From Acestrorhynchus altus (lineage: Eukaryota > Chordata > Actinopteri > Characiformes > Acestrorhynchidae), in NCBI GenBank assembly GCA_034509495.1, contig CM067509.1:1742180-1806179 (forward strand): a stretch of DNA of 64,000 bases, written 5' to 3'. Made by a program: the position numbers and the translations under genes. Shown here one piece after another: positions 23,705 through 35,210 of the stretch. The notes beneath the pieces are model-generated. The model saw only the letters and a list, made by a program, of their open reading frames with translations. It was not told the DNA's origin and did no database searches. Each line of letters starts with the position of its first letter. The stretch's first letter is position 1.

Positions 23705-23742
23705 TGTATGCCTGCAAAGCGTGGATGTCAGGTTCTAATAGT
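23705..23742 (+). mobile_element. TTAA-associated element, 3' tip only
   Basis: ATGCCTGCAAAGCGTGGATG then TCAGGTTCTAATAG matches the last ~35 bp of the family at 13453-14224. Confidence 0.4.
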
Positions 23743-25737
23743 TTTTCACTTTAGCCTTAATTTTAACATTTTACCTTGTTATACTTTGTTGATTTTAGTG
23801 TTTCAGTTATATCACGATTTGAGAATGAACTGTCTTGGTATTGTGCACCTCCTTCATAGATGTTATGGGAGGAGAAATTGCTCTCCCTTCACTCCTGCCC
23901 ACCCACTGCTGCCTTGTGTTCCAGGAGATTGAAATGATGACCGTCTGACCCCAAGCTCACCTCTCTAACCTGAGGCCATGACTGTCCTATTGACGTCAGT
24001 GTACTTCATTTACAACTACTGAGTAAAACCATTATTATGTGTGCTTGAATTTATACACTGTCAATAGGTGTAAAACATCTGAACTCAATCATTAGGAGGG
24101 GTGTCCACATTGTCCACATCCTTTAAGACCAGCAGTGTATGTTAACATTTCCAAGCGTTATAGATTTGAGGATGACATCAGTCTAGCTTAGCAGGATAAC
24201 TTTTACAGGATCCTTCCTGACTCGGCACTGGCACACTGAACCCATCAAGATGCAGGTTTTTTGCTGTGAAGCAGATTGTCTGCCCGTAACACCTCTGTCA
24301 TAAATATCACGCTGACCGATTGCCTCAGAATAAGTATTGTGGCTTGAGTGTCCCCTAAATTTAGGCAACCATTGATCAGAACATCCACTAGGCTCGATAA
24401 ACGAATTTCCCCAGGAGAGAGAGGATGGCAACAAATGGCTTTTGTGGTGTGATGCATATGTTCTCATTCGTTTTGGTATCTGGAGACAACTTTGGTGTGT
24501 GTGTGTGTGTGGAGGGGGTGGGGGTGGGGGGGAATTGATTTCCTCCCATATTAGAAAATTGTTATTGCAAGGATGTTACCAAGTGAATGGAGAAGTGACA
24601 GACATTTTTCATCCATTACCAGGAGCAATGCGATGGTTCAATATGAGGCAGGGAACCCAATTATTTTCTTCATACTCCATCAGCCAGCGGTCGACTCTGA
24701 GAGTGTTTAGACAGATCTTGCTGCGGAGTTCTCCGGGAGAATTCAGAAAACAGTCGATTGCTAAATTATGAAAGGTGGGGGGGGAGTTTACCTCCTAGTG
24801 AGGGACCTTTATTTATATTATAAATGGTAATTTTGGACAGAAATGTTCTGCAATTGTAACACGAGACCTTCAGATAAATTACACTTCTCAGCAGTGTCCG
24901 TGGATGTGGTCTGGAATGACATCTAAATGATCCGAAACTGTCAGTAATAGGGCCTACTTCGATTTTCTGCTGAGCCGTGACTAAAAATATTGTAATAAAA
25001 GTATTTTTTTCCTGCCGTTGCGGAGCCTTGGTGGGAGCATCGTACGGCGCGGAACACAAGTTTCCTGATTATCCGGTGAACATTAAACAACATCACCGTA
25101 GGCTAGACTAAGTATAGCCGTGTTTACGGCAAGGAATACAACGATGAGGGGGACCCTCTCAGACAAATGTGTAAGGCTAACAACCTCATAAACAAGTCAT
25201 AAACAAGCAATCAAACGTTGCTCTCGGATGCAGGTCTTTTTAATCTTTCTTGTATTTGACATGTTCTCCCTCTTTCTTGTGCTCCTCAAGCTTAAAGAGC
25301 ATGAATATGCAATGAGGTCTGTCAAAAAGGTATGTTTGAAACAGAACCACCAGCTATCCACCACACCCTTATCTGTGAGGAGGGGGGTGCACATTGTTGA
25401 GTATGCAAGGCTCCTTTTGGGTCGTGGCACTTGACGAGCCCTTGAGTGACAGGCCATCGCTCTTTAATCTGCGACGGCCCGGCGAGCACCAGCAGTTTGA
25501 AATGGCCGCCGCTTTTAGCAGCTTTATCAAGTCTGACACTCCCACCGTAGCTCTAATACTGCACAGATGGCATGGAACGCCATGTCACCATTTGTCACCG
25601 AGGCACCCAGAGTGACAGTCACTGCACTGGCAGAATTCAGATGAGGAGACCAGAGAAGCATGATGAATGGCTAATAAGGTAATCATGGTTATTTTTCCTC
25701 GATATGTAAATCATCCCCATTTCCGTAAAAACATCCA
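23743..25737. other. Mostly unique; several CNE-like stretches
   Basis: No gene or large repeat. It holds a (GT)n/G-run tract at 24497-24530, a possible MITE end at 24070-24140 and two stretches (24180-24440, 25440-25680) with balanced composition and few homopolymers. Short open frames (up to 109 codons at 24442-24771) resemble nothing known. Confidence 0.4.
24070..24140 (+). repeat. Possible Tc1/mariner-like MITE end
   Basis: GAACTCAATCATTAGGAGGG then GTGTCCACATTG resembles the terminal region of the MITEs at 1484-1957 and 51280-51620. Short and diverged. Confidence 0.3.
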
Positions 25738-26045
25738 CTAAGCAACCATAACATTAAAACTCTCGGCCTATGATGTTCCCCTTGTGCTGCCAAAACAGCT
25801 CTGACCCCTTGAGACACGGATTTCACAAAGCTACAAGATGTACTGTACATCCTTGTGAACTGGAGCACATTTGGTAGGTACTGACCACTGACCACTGCAA
25901 TCTGGGAACACCCCCAGATGACCTGTTTACTGGTCTGGAGATGTTCTGACCCAGTCATCTTACTGTCACAGTTTTTGCCCTTGTTAAAGTGGCTCGTATT
26001 CTTATGCATGAACGTGTCTAATATATCTCACCTCGTTAAAGGTGC
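25738..26045 (-). mobile_element. Tc1-like element, internally deleted
   Basis: The left end has AACCATAACATTAAAAC and GTGCTGCCAAAACAGCTCTG. The right part has GGTACTGACCACTGACCACT, GAGATGTTCTGACCCAGTCA and AATATATCTCACC. Both match the ends of a fish Tc1-like element read on its reverse strand, with nearly all of the transposase removed. Another fragment of the same left end is at 61914-61985. The family match is from memory. Confidence 0.55.
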
Positions 26046-27514
26046 CTTGTATTCAATTCATCTTTCTAACTTGTATTTATGTTTGAAATAACATATGTCT
26101 GAACTGATGGGCTCAGAATCTACAGCTGTTTAGAAATGGCCCCAGGAGAAATTCCCGATTTGTGTAAAGCTTAAAGGTTAAAGCACTCAGTTTTAGCCAC
26201 AACTGTCAATCTGGCTGCTAATGTACATAGTCTAGACTCCAGTTTTTGGCCTCCCAGTCAAACTGCAGACCAGTCAGAGTATATCAAACATTTTCTTTCA
26301 GCCTGACTCTAAGCATAATCGAGTAGTGTGTACTGGACAGCAACTCCGTGTGAACAGGTCCCATCAAAAATGGAGCACAAAACGTTTTCATTCCACTTTA
26401 AACGGCGCAACAGCTTCATTTACAGCTGGCACGACTACATGTCTGACACAGCAACATCATTTAAGGTGGAACGGAAATTCGTATATGAAGCCAATACCTG
26501 CTTGCTTCCCTCCCATGACCTCAAAGGTGTTTTTTACAAATGCAGCAAATTTGTTTTGGGGTGTGTTTGATTTGGTTTGGCAGCAGGTCAATGTTGTGTA
26601 GAGTGTGATGCCTAATCATTTACAATGGATACAGTGTGCAGTGGGTATTTTTTCATTCATACAACTCAGTCAAACTCAATTGGGAAGAGTTAGATACCCA
26701 GTCTTATAAATTTCGCAGTGATCTTGGTCTTTCCCATTCTTAGAGGGGTGTTCATCAATCCAATGAGTGCTGTAAAACACCTCATGTGACACAAACAGAA
26801 GACTAAGAGTCTTGATCTTGGAAAGTTAAACACATTAGAACTTTCAGCACCATTGAATTAATAATCGAAGAGGATGCACAGTGTGCAATACAGCACTCTT
26901 GATGAAGCAGCAGCACCAAAATGTCAATTACGGGGGGGACACTCCTCCCCCCCAGACATCACTTTCTTGAGCATTAGCACAAAAGACATCTAAGTAACAC
27001 AGTGAAAATGGATCTTGTTTTGATGTCTGACTTCAGGCCCACAGGCCTTCCTGTATGGTACAGATCAGTGCGCTACATTCCATCAAAATGGATATGTTCC
27101 CCACTCCACCACACCTGTCTCATCTCATCAGCTAATTATCTAGCTCCTCATGAGCTGAATTGGATATGTAAGAGCAGGGAAAAACATGAAATGCGCAGTG
27201 CAGGTGGGCTTCCGTGATTACAGCTGTGGAGAGCTGCTACAGGAATTAGTTCAGTGATAATATGGTGGTAATATGACTATATGGACTCAATAATGAATTA
27301 AGAAGTCTTTTTTTTGTCAATGCTGAAGACATAATTTTCCCTCCATTTTAATACGGTGTTAAATATATTAGAAAATATTAAGTTCATATTTTAAACAAAA
27401 CCAAATTACAGTATTTCAAACTGAACTGGATCTGATAACTGGACTTCAGCACAGCAACAGTTTACCTGAAGATGCCTGAAGGTGCCTGTTCCACATTACT
27501 TCAATGTTCTAATT
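26046..27514. other. No recognised feature
   Basis: Unique-looking. It includes the G7/C7 foldback at 26932-26953. A TTTTCATTCCACTTTAAACG motif near 26383 recurs, slightly changed, near 62201, so a small uncharacterised repeat may exist. Confidence 0.4.
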
Positions 27515-27715
27515 AGCTGCTTAGAGGAGCATATTGCTACTGACTGTTGGGACAAGGTTATAGAAAACAGAGTATTTATAAAGCCTTGAAATATGTATAA
27601 CCTGACCTTGCTTTATAATGATTGATAGCCATTACCAGCTAATTAAAGTCTAAGACCACGGTAAAATTGATCTGCGGGATCAAATCTCTTAGGGTGCCTA
27701 AACTTTTGCAAGGCG
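27515..27715 (-). mobile_element. Tc1-like element, 5' terminal region
   Basis: Ends with AGGGTGCCTAAACTTTTGCA at 27691-27710, the terminal repeat of the family also present at 31781-31808. The interior has GACTGTTGGGACAAGG, TATTTATAAAGCC and AGCTAATTAAAGTCTAAGAC, the 5' leader of that Tc1 type. The transposase is absent. Confidence 0.65.
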
Positions 27716-29989
27716 ATTGTTTCCTTTATTACAATCTGGAATTGTTGAAAACAAGAACAATACATTAACTTTGCTTCAAATATTGAAAAACATTTGGATA
27801 TCAATTCATTTCTGTTCAGCAGAATGTATAGAATGACAACAATTACAGTCTATTGTTTGTCCATTTACAGCTTTAAAATATTTAAAATACTGACATCATA
27901 AACACTTTTAATTTGTTGAAACTAGTTTATTGTCTATAACCAAAAAATAAAAGGGATCATGGTTCATGATAAGAATATAGGCGATGACGTGGTCTATAAA
28001 ATAATGATTTTTTTCTTCAACCTCCCCTCTTGTTCAAAATCTGCTTTCAAAATCTGGAGCAGAGGAAGTGGATTGTCCATTTTTGTTGCAATTGTGATAA
28101 AATTGATTATGAGGACCACCAGTTTAAAAAGAGTTATGACTCACTGCTAGCAATTAGATAACATAGTGGATAACATCACAGCCCTGTACTCTCAAGATGA
28201 GAGGTTCAGTTCTTCTCCTTGGGGATAAGTGGCAGTTTTGAGGCTGCCTCAGGAAAAACGCTACATTTGCTTTCCTCTGAAATGTGATTAGACTGACTGA
28301 GTCACTGGGTAATATTGTGTGTCATATACTGGAAATTAAATTAAAATTTCATTTAGGTTTATCCCAGACGATGCTGCCCCCAACAAAATGAGCATGGTCC
28401 TGTGACTAAGGGTCACAATGGGTCACGATCGATTGAACAGTCTTGCCATTAAAACAACAGAGAAAGTCGGACTGTGTCACTCTAGATGATGTTATTGATT
28501 TGTGAAAATTGAAGTCTACTGCAACCTCCCAAAGAGAACTAGTAAGGAAAGCAACAAACACTGACCTATCTTGTCTTTCAAACATCAAAAGCAATGAATT
28601 ACTGTCAGATGCATAAGCATTTGGGCAGTAAAAAAATCATAATTTTATCTCTCCACACCACCTCAATCAACATGTGTTTGATTTAATTCCACTAGACTTT
28701 AGAAACCACTGCATGGAGGTTTTGGACCCAGTTGTCTAGACATCACAGTTTGGCTCAGGTTTTTGCGTGACCATTATTTCTGCTTCATGGCTGTTCACTA
28801 AGTGACTAATATATATTATATATTTTCATTTTCATAAGCAAAAAAAAACTTTTTTAGTCACAGTTATTTTGCAATATTGCAAATTGTAGCAATCTAATGT
28901 GATAGCGGAATGTTAGATAGTAGGAACATGGATTAACCAAGCATATGGCATACCAATTTTTACAATGAGCTTATCTATTTTTAGCATTTTTACAGGTAAT
29001 CCCATTTATGGGTTTTGTATTATCATATTGTAGTGTAATAATAATTGTATTATTATTGATCATAAATGGTAGAAGCTAGAAGCATTTTTTTTAGTAGTAG
29101 CAAGTATCATACAAAGCATTTCAAATGTAAACTTACTCCAAGAGACAGTTTAATTACCTGGAATGGAAACCAAGAGTAAGCAAAAAGTCTTTACACCATT
29201 GTCTTATTCCATCTTCATATTCCTGTTTGTTTTTCCAGAAGGTATGAATGTGCATTTCCTCGGCTCATCAGACCATTTCAAATTATGCAGGTCCCTAGAG
29301 TGTCCGTCATAGCACTTTCCACTGTCGCCCTGTTGTATGGTAGCAGAATTTGCTGACCCAATATAATTAGACAACAATATCCTTGCAAGACACATCCCAG
29401 TGGTCAAAACTGATTGTCCTACAGAGTCCTCTGTCAGCAAAAAAAGAGAAGAGAATTGAAGAAGCAGAAGCAGTATTTCATTTTGACCTACACCTGAGAC
29501 CTCAAAATGCATGCCGCTCCCTCGCGTGCATGTGACAGAAGATCATTCCAGGCTGTTATGTTATCCAAAGATGAACTGATTAATTACAGCGAATAGGATT
29601 ATAACACTGGTGGTTTGATCATGTCACAAAGCAGATCCCATAACTTACATGTGTGTTAGATCTTGAATTTGTCGTTTTTCTATCGTGTGTACTCAGTTCT
29701 TTCTATACTCAACGTACACAAGTTCTCAAAGTACACACTTGTTTAGTTAACAATAAACTTTATATTACAAAACAAAAATATACATTTCCTAAGAGCTAAA
29801 AAACTCATTTTAAATACAACAATAATGAGCTATTGAGTTAAAAAAAACAACAACAAAAAAAAAAAAAAAACAGTTGCATCCAGAAGAACGTTTTGGATGC
29901 TATTGAAAAGGAAGATAAAGATTATCAGGAATAATAAATGATTACATTTAGATTAATATGGGCAATATATATTGGGCTACACATACAGA
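27716..29989. other. No recognised gene; AT-rich intergenic DNA
   Basis: One possible SINE-like stretch (28165-28335) is annotated separately. A minus-strand frame at 29512-29204 contains KWSDEP, faintly like a Tc1 catalytic start, but nothing around it supports this. Confidence 0.4.
28165..28335 (+). repeat. Possible tRNA-derived SINE-like repeat
   Basis: ATAGTGGATAACATC resembles an A box. GAGGTTCAGTTCTTC, about 40 bp later, resembles a B box. No tail is recognised. Confidence 0.3.
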
Positions 29990-30330
29990 AGTAGTGTCTC
30001 TCAGTATGGCTTTGGGTTTAACACAACATGCAGGTGTAAAGATTCCTAATGTTGCCCTATGCAGCTTGAATATTCCTGCAGAATTGGAGGTAAGGATGGA
30101 GTGTTCATAGCATGTCCAGTAGCATCCCACACATTTTCAATTGGACATAGCTGTGTCTTCAAGGCAACCTTTTGAGACAACAACAGTATATGGATGAGTC
30201 TTGTCCTGAGAAGATAGGGCCAATGGTTGTAGGATCTCATTAACATAATGGAGCACCCCACACCATGACATCAGGCTTTCTGGAGGTGTGACGTGACAAC
30301 AAACCGATCATCTTGGTGCTGACCTCAATT
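29990..30330 (-). mobile_element. Tc1/mariner-like transposase C-terminal relic
   Basis: The reverse strand encodes RKPDVMVWGAPLC (a D-V-M-V-W-G-A type strand of a DDE transposase) and, in another frame, CPIENVWDATGHAMN, which corresponds to the N-P-I-E-N-x-W-D stretch after the third catalytic residue. The segment between is shortened and frameshifted. It abuts a different Tc1 relic on the opposite strand. Confidence 0.5.
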
Positions 30331-30429
30331 TGAGAAAAATCCAGCACAATGGGAAAGTTTGACCCCAAGGACCACACCACTGTTAAGAATGGTGGTAGGA
30401 GCAACATACCCAGAATTGAACTTTGACTG

Positions 30430-31808
30430 ATTCTTCTCTCTTTCACTCTGAAAATGAAAGTGGTCGAGGCCCAGAAAGCAGGAAGATAGCAAAACATTTT
30501 CAGGTTGCAATTTTCTCACTTCAAAATCAAATTAAGAAATGGAAGATATGGTCTGGAAAACCAAGAAATCTTTCAGAGACAGCTGCTCGTAGGATTGCTA
30601 GAAATGCAAATCGGAAACCCTGCTTGACTGCAAAAACCTTCAGGAAGATTTAGCAGGCTCTGGAGTTGTGGGTCATTGTTCTCATGTTCAGTGACACCTG
30701 CATAAATATGGCCTTCATGGAAGAGTCATCAGAAAAAGAAAAACAAAAAAAACCTTTTTCTGCATCCTTACCACAAAATTCAGAAGTTTACAAAAGTTCA
30801 TATGAAACAAGCCGGACACATTTAGAAAACATTCCTGTAATGTGATAGAACTAAAAACCAAGGTATGTTTAGAGAAAAGGGGGCAGAGAATTTAATGAAA
30901 AGGGGGTTGAAAACTCATGCTTTGGGGCTGTCTTGCAGCCAGTGGCGTGGGGGAAAGTTGAAGTATTAGGATACATTTAGCAAGAGGGAAGAATAGGATC
31001 AAATAAATTCTTGCAAATTCTGGAACAAACATAACACCATCTGTAAGAATTTGAAGTTGAAAAGATGAAGACAAATAGATAATGATCCTAAACCCACCTA
31101 AAAAATCAACAGTAGACCTCAAAGGCTCAGATCAAGGACCCACCATGGCCATCACATTCCACTATTGGCTACAAAAAGCATTTACAAGCTCATACTTGCC
31201 AAAGGTCAAAATTTAGCTTTGGGCATTTATCCATCCATCCATCCATCCATCCATCCATCCATCCATCCATCCATCCATCCATCCATCCATCCATTTTCTG
31301 TACCGCTTATTCCTGAATAGGGGCACGGGGGAGCCGTTGCCCAGCCAGCAACTCTGAGCGCAAAGGCAGGAAACAACCCTAGACAGGGCGCTAGTCCTTC
31401 TTAGGGCGCACACATACACACACACACACTCACACTCACACTCACACTCACACACAAAGGGCCACTTTAGAGTCACCAATTCACCTTCCACACATGTCTT
31501 TGGACTGTGGGGGAACCCGGGGTACCCGGAGGAAACCCGCACAAACACAGGCAGAACATGCAAACTCCACACAGAAATTACCCAGGTCGCCCCACCCGGG
31601 GATCGAACCCAGGCCTTTTTCCTGGGGCATTTATTCTTTTTGTTATTTTGAAAATGTTAAAGATGAAAATAAATAATGTTCTTACCTAAAATGCAATGCG
31701 AATGTGTCATCTTTAACTGTGTCTTTTGGAGATCATTTCCCCTTCAAATGCAACTGTTCACAGTAGCAGCCATTTTCACTCGGGGTGCCCAAACTTTTGC
31801 ATGCCACT
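30430..31808 (+). mobile_element. Tc1-like transposon relic carrying a SINE-like insertion
   Basis: A decayed cut-and-paste transposon. HTH part: HFQVAIFSLQNQIKKWKIWS, then KPRNLSETAARRIARNANRK and LTAKTFRKI with a stop. The catalytic part is recognisable in pieces: GREFNEKG near 30885, then CFGAVLQPVAWGK, and DPPWPSHS. The 3' terminal repeat GGGTGCCCAAACTTTTGCAT is at 31783-31802. A 394-bp element interrupts it at 31231-31624; removing that joins TTTGGGCATTTAT directly to TCTTTTTGTTATTTTG. Many stops; not functional. Confidence 0.75.
31231..31624 (-). mobile_element. SINE-like retroposon with (TGGA)n tail and 10-bp TSD
   Basis: Flanked by perfect 10-bp copies of GGGCATTTAT at 31221-31230 and 31625-31634. 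Read on the minus strand, it starts with a B-box-like GGGTTCGATCCCC (31610-31598), continues with GTGGAGTTTGCATGTTCTG and GGGTTTCCTCCGGGTACC, passes a GTGAGT/GT-rich tract and ends in about 16 TGGA repeats. The A-box half of the tRNA-like head is missing. The body is related to 63396-63640. It was probably moved by LINE machinery (inference from TSD and repetitive tail). Confidence 0.8.
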
Positions 31809-32381
31809 GTAAATAAACCGCTACTTTATGTAAATGTGTTCATGCTTGTGACATCACAAAAACAGCTTTCATATGAAATGAACTTCAAACCAGCTCAAAA
31901 CAGGAGGCAAATAGAGATGAATGTGACGTAAGTCCTTTTACATGACCATCACATTCAGTAAGCATTTCCGTGTCATGCATACAGTATAGATGATAAACTG
32001 TGACATATCATCCTTTCGTACCTTTTCCTGTGCCATAGCTGCTCCCTCATTCTGCCGTTATACTCCTTTTGATGTGCGAGAACTATGAACATTTCCATAT
32101 TCAAAGCAAATCGTGATGACTGGAGGATTACGCTGATGAACACTTTTATTGGTTCTTTAATCAAAGAAATTATTATGCATTTCAAAATGTATTCTCTTTC
32201 ATCTTAGCAGCGAGAAAGCCTGGAGCGTGTTTGTTTTTAAGTGGAATGTATTACTTTCTCAATGTAATGGCGTGTGCTGTAAGCCCTTTTGCATATTGCA
32301 GAATAAATATCAATTATTAATCATTTACAGGGTCTTAGTCGCATTCTTTTTCCTTTGTTGCTCTGTGATTTATCAAGTCAC
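31809..32381. other. No recognised repeat; includes a CNE-like stretch
   Basis: 32160-32350 has balanced composition and TTATGCATTTCAAAATGTAT-type motifs, and may be conserved non-coding DNA. No coding frame. Confidence 0.35.
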
Positions 32382-32391
32382 TGTGTGTGTG

Positions 32392-32424
<33 letters not shown>

Positions 32425-32425
32425 A
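32382..32425. repeat. (GT)n microsatellite
   Basis: About 21 GT units with one GC interruption. Confidence 0.95.
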
Positions 32426-32486
32426 GAATATACCGATTTTATGTTATAGCAGGGACTAAATACCATCTATTAATCATACACTGTCT

Positions 32487-32812
32487 CATGCAAAAGTTCG
32501 AGTACCCTTGGCCTAAAAGACATCTGTAGCTGATCAAACATAGACCACCATATATTCAGCCATTCCTAATGCACTTTGATTTTTTCATAACCCAACAAAG
32601 TGAAAAATCTAAATTAATGTGGGGAGTTCGTGCTCAGAGTCTTCAGACCTTGCACTTATCATCAAACATGAGCTACTGTAAACAGCTGTCTTAATATTTG
32701 AAAACAAGTAATCAATGCCCACAAGGCAGGGCAAGGTTCCTATAGTGCAAAATGGCAGTTCAGGGGAACTGTGGAGGTTACGATGAAATACTGAAGACCA
32801 AGGAAAATCAGT
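32487..32812 (+). mobile_element. Tc1-like element, 5' end and HTH fragment
   Basis: Begins with CATGCAAAAGTTCGAGTACC, a diverged copy of the terminal repeat of the 30430-31808 element. It ends with AAATGGCAGTTCAGGGGAAC and CTGAAGACCAAGGAAAATC, matching that family's HTH-coding region. The catalytic domain is absent. Confidence 0.55.
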
Positions 32813-35071
32813 TAATCTGAGTGTTAATAGGTTAGTTAAATATATGCTTTGATATATGGTTTATATATGTGAGATTAAATAAACCAGTGCACACATAGTC
32901 AGCTTAATAAATAAATTAATTAAATATGTAATTACACCGAGAGGTGGAGTAAAGTCATTTTATTACAGGATGTTGTATGGATGTATGGGCTTAGCACAGG
33001 ATGAGGGACAGGAAATCTGACTGATATGGGAGTGGCTACTGGAATTACACGCTGCACACACCTCCAAAACATGACAAAGTATTGGACATTGGTAACCAGT
33101 CTCATGCATGTAAGGGTTAATATGTTGGAGGATGAAAGGCTTATATTATTAGACTATGAACTGATGATGTTGTGTGTGGACATTGTGGTAATATTTAGGA
33201 ATGATAGTGTAAAAGTATTTGTAAACACTAATAAAAGTTAAAAATAAAAATGATTGTATTTACCCTCTGTTGGGACACCCAGGCATATGGATGGACTTGG
33301 CTACTATACCATTAGCCTATGCCTTTGACCTATTTCCCACAGTCCAACAAACTCTGAAAGGGGTTTAAATAAGGTGAAGGTGTTGCCATGACATCTACAC
33401 TTCCTCACTCTTCATCCCTCTCCATCACTTGTTGTAGGGTGGGGTATCTTGACATTTTTCAAATCCATCCAAAATACATATCTACCACGACAGTAGAGAT
33501 ATGAACCTACAGTTTCCTCATCTTGCACCATTTCTACACTGAAAGTTTCAGGCAAGAAATATTGCTGGAATATTTATCATTCCCTGCAACTTCAAAACAT
33601 TCACACCAAAAGTGAACTGAAGTTTGCGGCTGCCAGAACAGAACGCCCGTCTTAAATTGCAAATTCCTCTGTGAAGTTCTCGTGCTGTCATGTTGACAGA
33701 CACCCTATTGAGGTGTTCGGAGGTGATATTGGAGTGAATCTAGCACTCCCCTTTTTGCAGAATTCTCCAGAGTTGCAGGGTAAACACTGTGTGATTGAGG
33801 CGAGTGTGTGAATCGAGTCGAGATTCCCCGCAGAATCAAAGGATGGCAAAATTGTTTTTACAGTACGGCAGCTGGCACAAGACGAGCGGAAGTTAACCAC
33901 ACCATTCAAAGGCTCGTGTGAGGTAAAAGGGAAAACTTGTGCTTAGAAGTACAAACTTGTTCACGTTCTCCTGCTGCGGATGCATAGGGATAACGACTCC
34001 GGTGCAACTGCGCGAGGGAACGCCATGTTTGATTGATGTATCAGTGGTGTGTGCCTTGCTGAAGGTGAAACTTGAGGGAGGTGGGGGAAAAAAAAAGTGC
34101 ATTATCAGTCCTCGTGACACCCCGGAAATAGTCTTCTTGGGATCTTCACAGAAGAGATATGCAGTTCGATGTTCTTTGTCTCCCAGACTTCTCTTTGAAA
34201 GACTTCCAACAAGGAACATCAGTAGGTGAAGAAAGAGGAACAAGCTAGAAAAAAAGAGAAGACAATCCATTGCTTCTGGCTTGTTTTCCATGTTCAGAGT
34301 GAAAAGGCAGCAGAATCAGACTGTGGATGTTGGGCTCCAAACACAGTGCTTTGATACGGATGGAGTAGAAATGAACATAGGCTTTAGTACTTCTGTTCAG
34401 CTACAGTGCTTGAGGCCTCTGCAAGCAGGTAAATAAGGAGTATATAACATAAGAAAAGGTCTAAAATTGTCAAGAGTTTTGGGAAAATCTCATGGTAATA
34501 ACCATGTGATGCACCAATGACAAATATTGGAGATAAACTTCCACTAAGACTTAAAATAGACAGACTGCTGTTTAGAATGTTTCGTTCCCCTCACTGCCCA
34601 CTTTATGAGCTCCATTGACCTTATAACACGTCCACTACTTGAATATACTAATGTATATTGTAATTACACACTGTAGCCAATCTGTTCCTGAAAAATGTAT
34701 CAGCCCCTCACTACCCCATTCATCATTGGTCAGTTTCTGACCCATATTTTTTTGAACCAAAGTCTGAACCTTGGTTTTTACTTTGTATACCTTTGGACTG
34801 GTTAGGTCTGGTTTCACACTACAGTTTAATAAGCACATTGAAAGCTAAAAACTACTATGTCCTGTTGTCATCACCATTGTGGATTGCGTCTCCCTATACT
34901 GGTTTGTAAAGGGGTGCACGTCTGATCCTGACGTGATACCTTTAGATTCAGTTTATAAATCAGGGCTAATCTGCAGTTACATTACATACAGGAATCACAA
35001 GCATGGTCTGTTTTCATCCATAAAATGTCTGAAGCTCCTGACAAAAAAGGTCTGAAGGTGTGAAACCAGGC
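32813..35071. other. No recognised feature
   Basis: Unique-looking sequence. The longest frame (34291-33893, minus, 132 codons) opens with a hydrophobic MDCLLFFSSLFLFLHLLMFL, but it overlaps a frame on the other strand, has no recognisable domain, and I treat it as chance. Confidence 0.4.
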
Positions 35072-35075
35072 TTAA

Positions 35076-35210
35076 TTCTTAGGACACCATATCCACAATT
35101 TGCAAGCAGTTGCATGTTGTTTTCTAGGCTTCATATCTATGATGGTCTCATCATTGGGTGATGAATTATCAGCAAGCAATCCAATTCAGGTCAAATTCAC
35201 TTGTTAATCT
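35076..35210 (-). mobile_element. TTAA-associated element, 3' end with intact TTAA
   Basis: TTAA at 35072-35075 is followed by TTCTTAGGACACCATATCCA, the reverse complement of the family's right terminus. CAGTTGCATGTTGTTTTCTA and GGCTTCAT then match the interior. It shows that the right end is also bordered by TTAA. Confidence 0.55.

Noticed and set aside
26383..26402. Motif shared with about 62201 (TTTTCATTCCACTTTAAACG)
   Set aside because: Similarity does not clearly extend beyond ~25 bp, so no repeat was called.
27600..27715. First read as conserved non-coding DNA (AGCTAATTAAAGTCTAAGAC)
   Set aside because: It is the 5' leader and terminal repeat of the Tc1 family that also occurs at 30430-31808 and 32487-32812.
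29204..29512. Possible Tc1 catalytic start (KWSDEP)
   Set aside because: Only one short motif; the flanks do not continue into transposase on either side.
31213..31572. 119-codon frame with WMDG and CE repeats
   Set aside because: Translation of the (TGGA)n and GT-rich tracts of the SINE-like element.
33893..34291. 132-codon minus-strand frame with hydrophobic start
   Set aside because: No domain, overlapped by a frame on the other strand, low-complexity SFPPPPSS stretch, no splice or promoter context.
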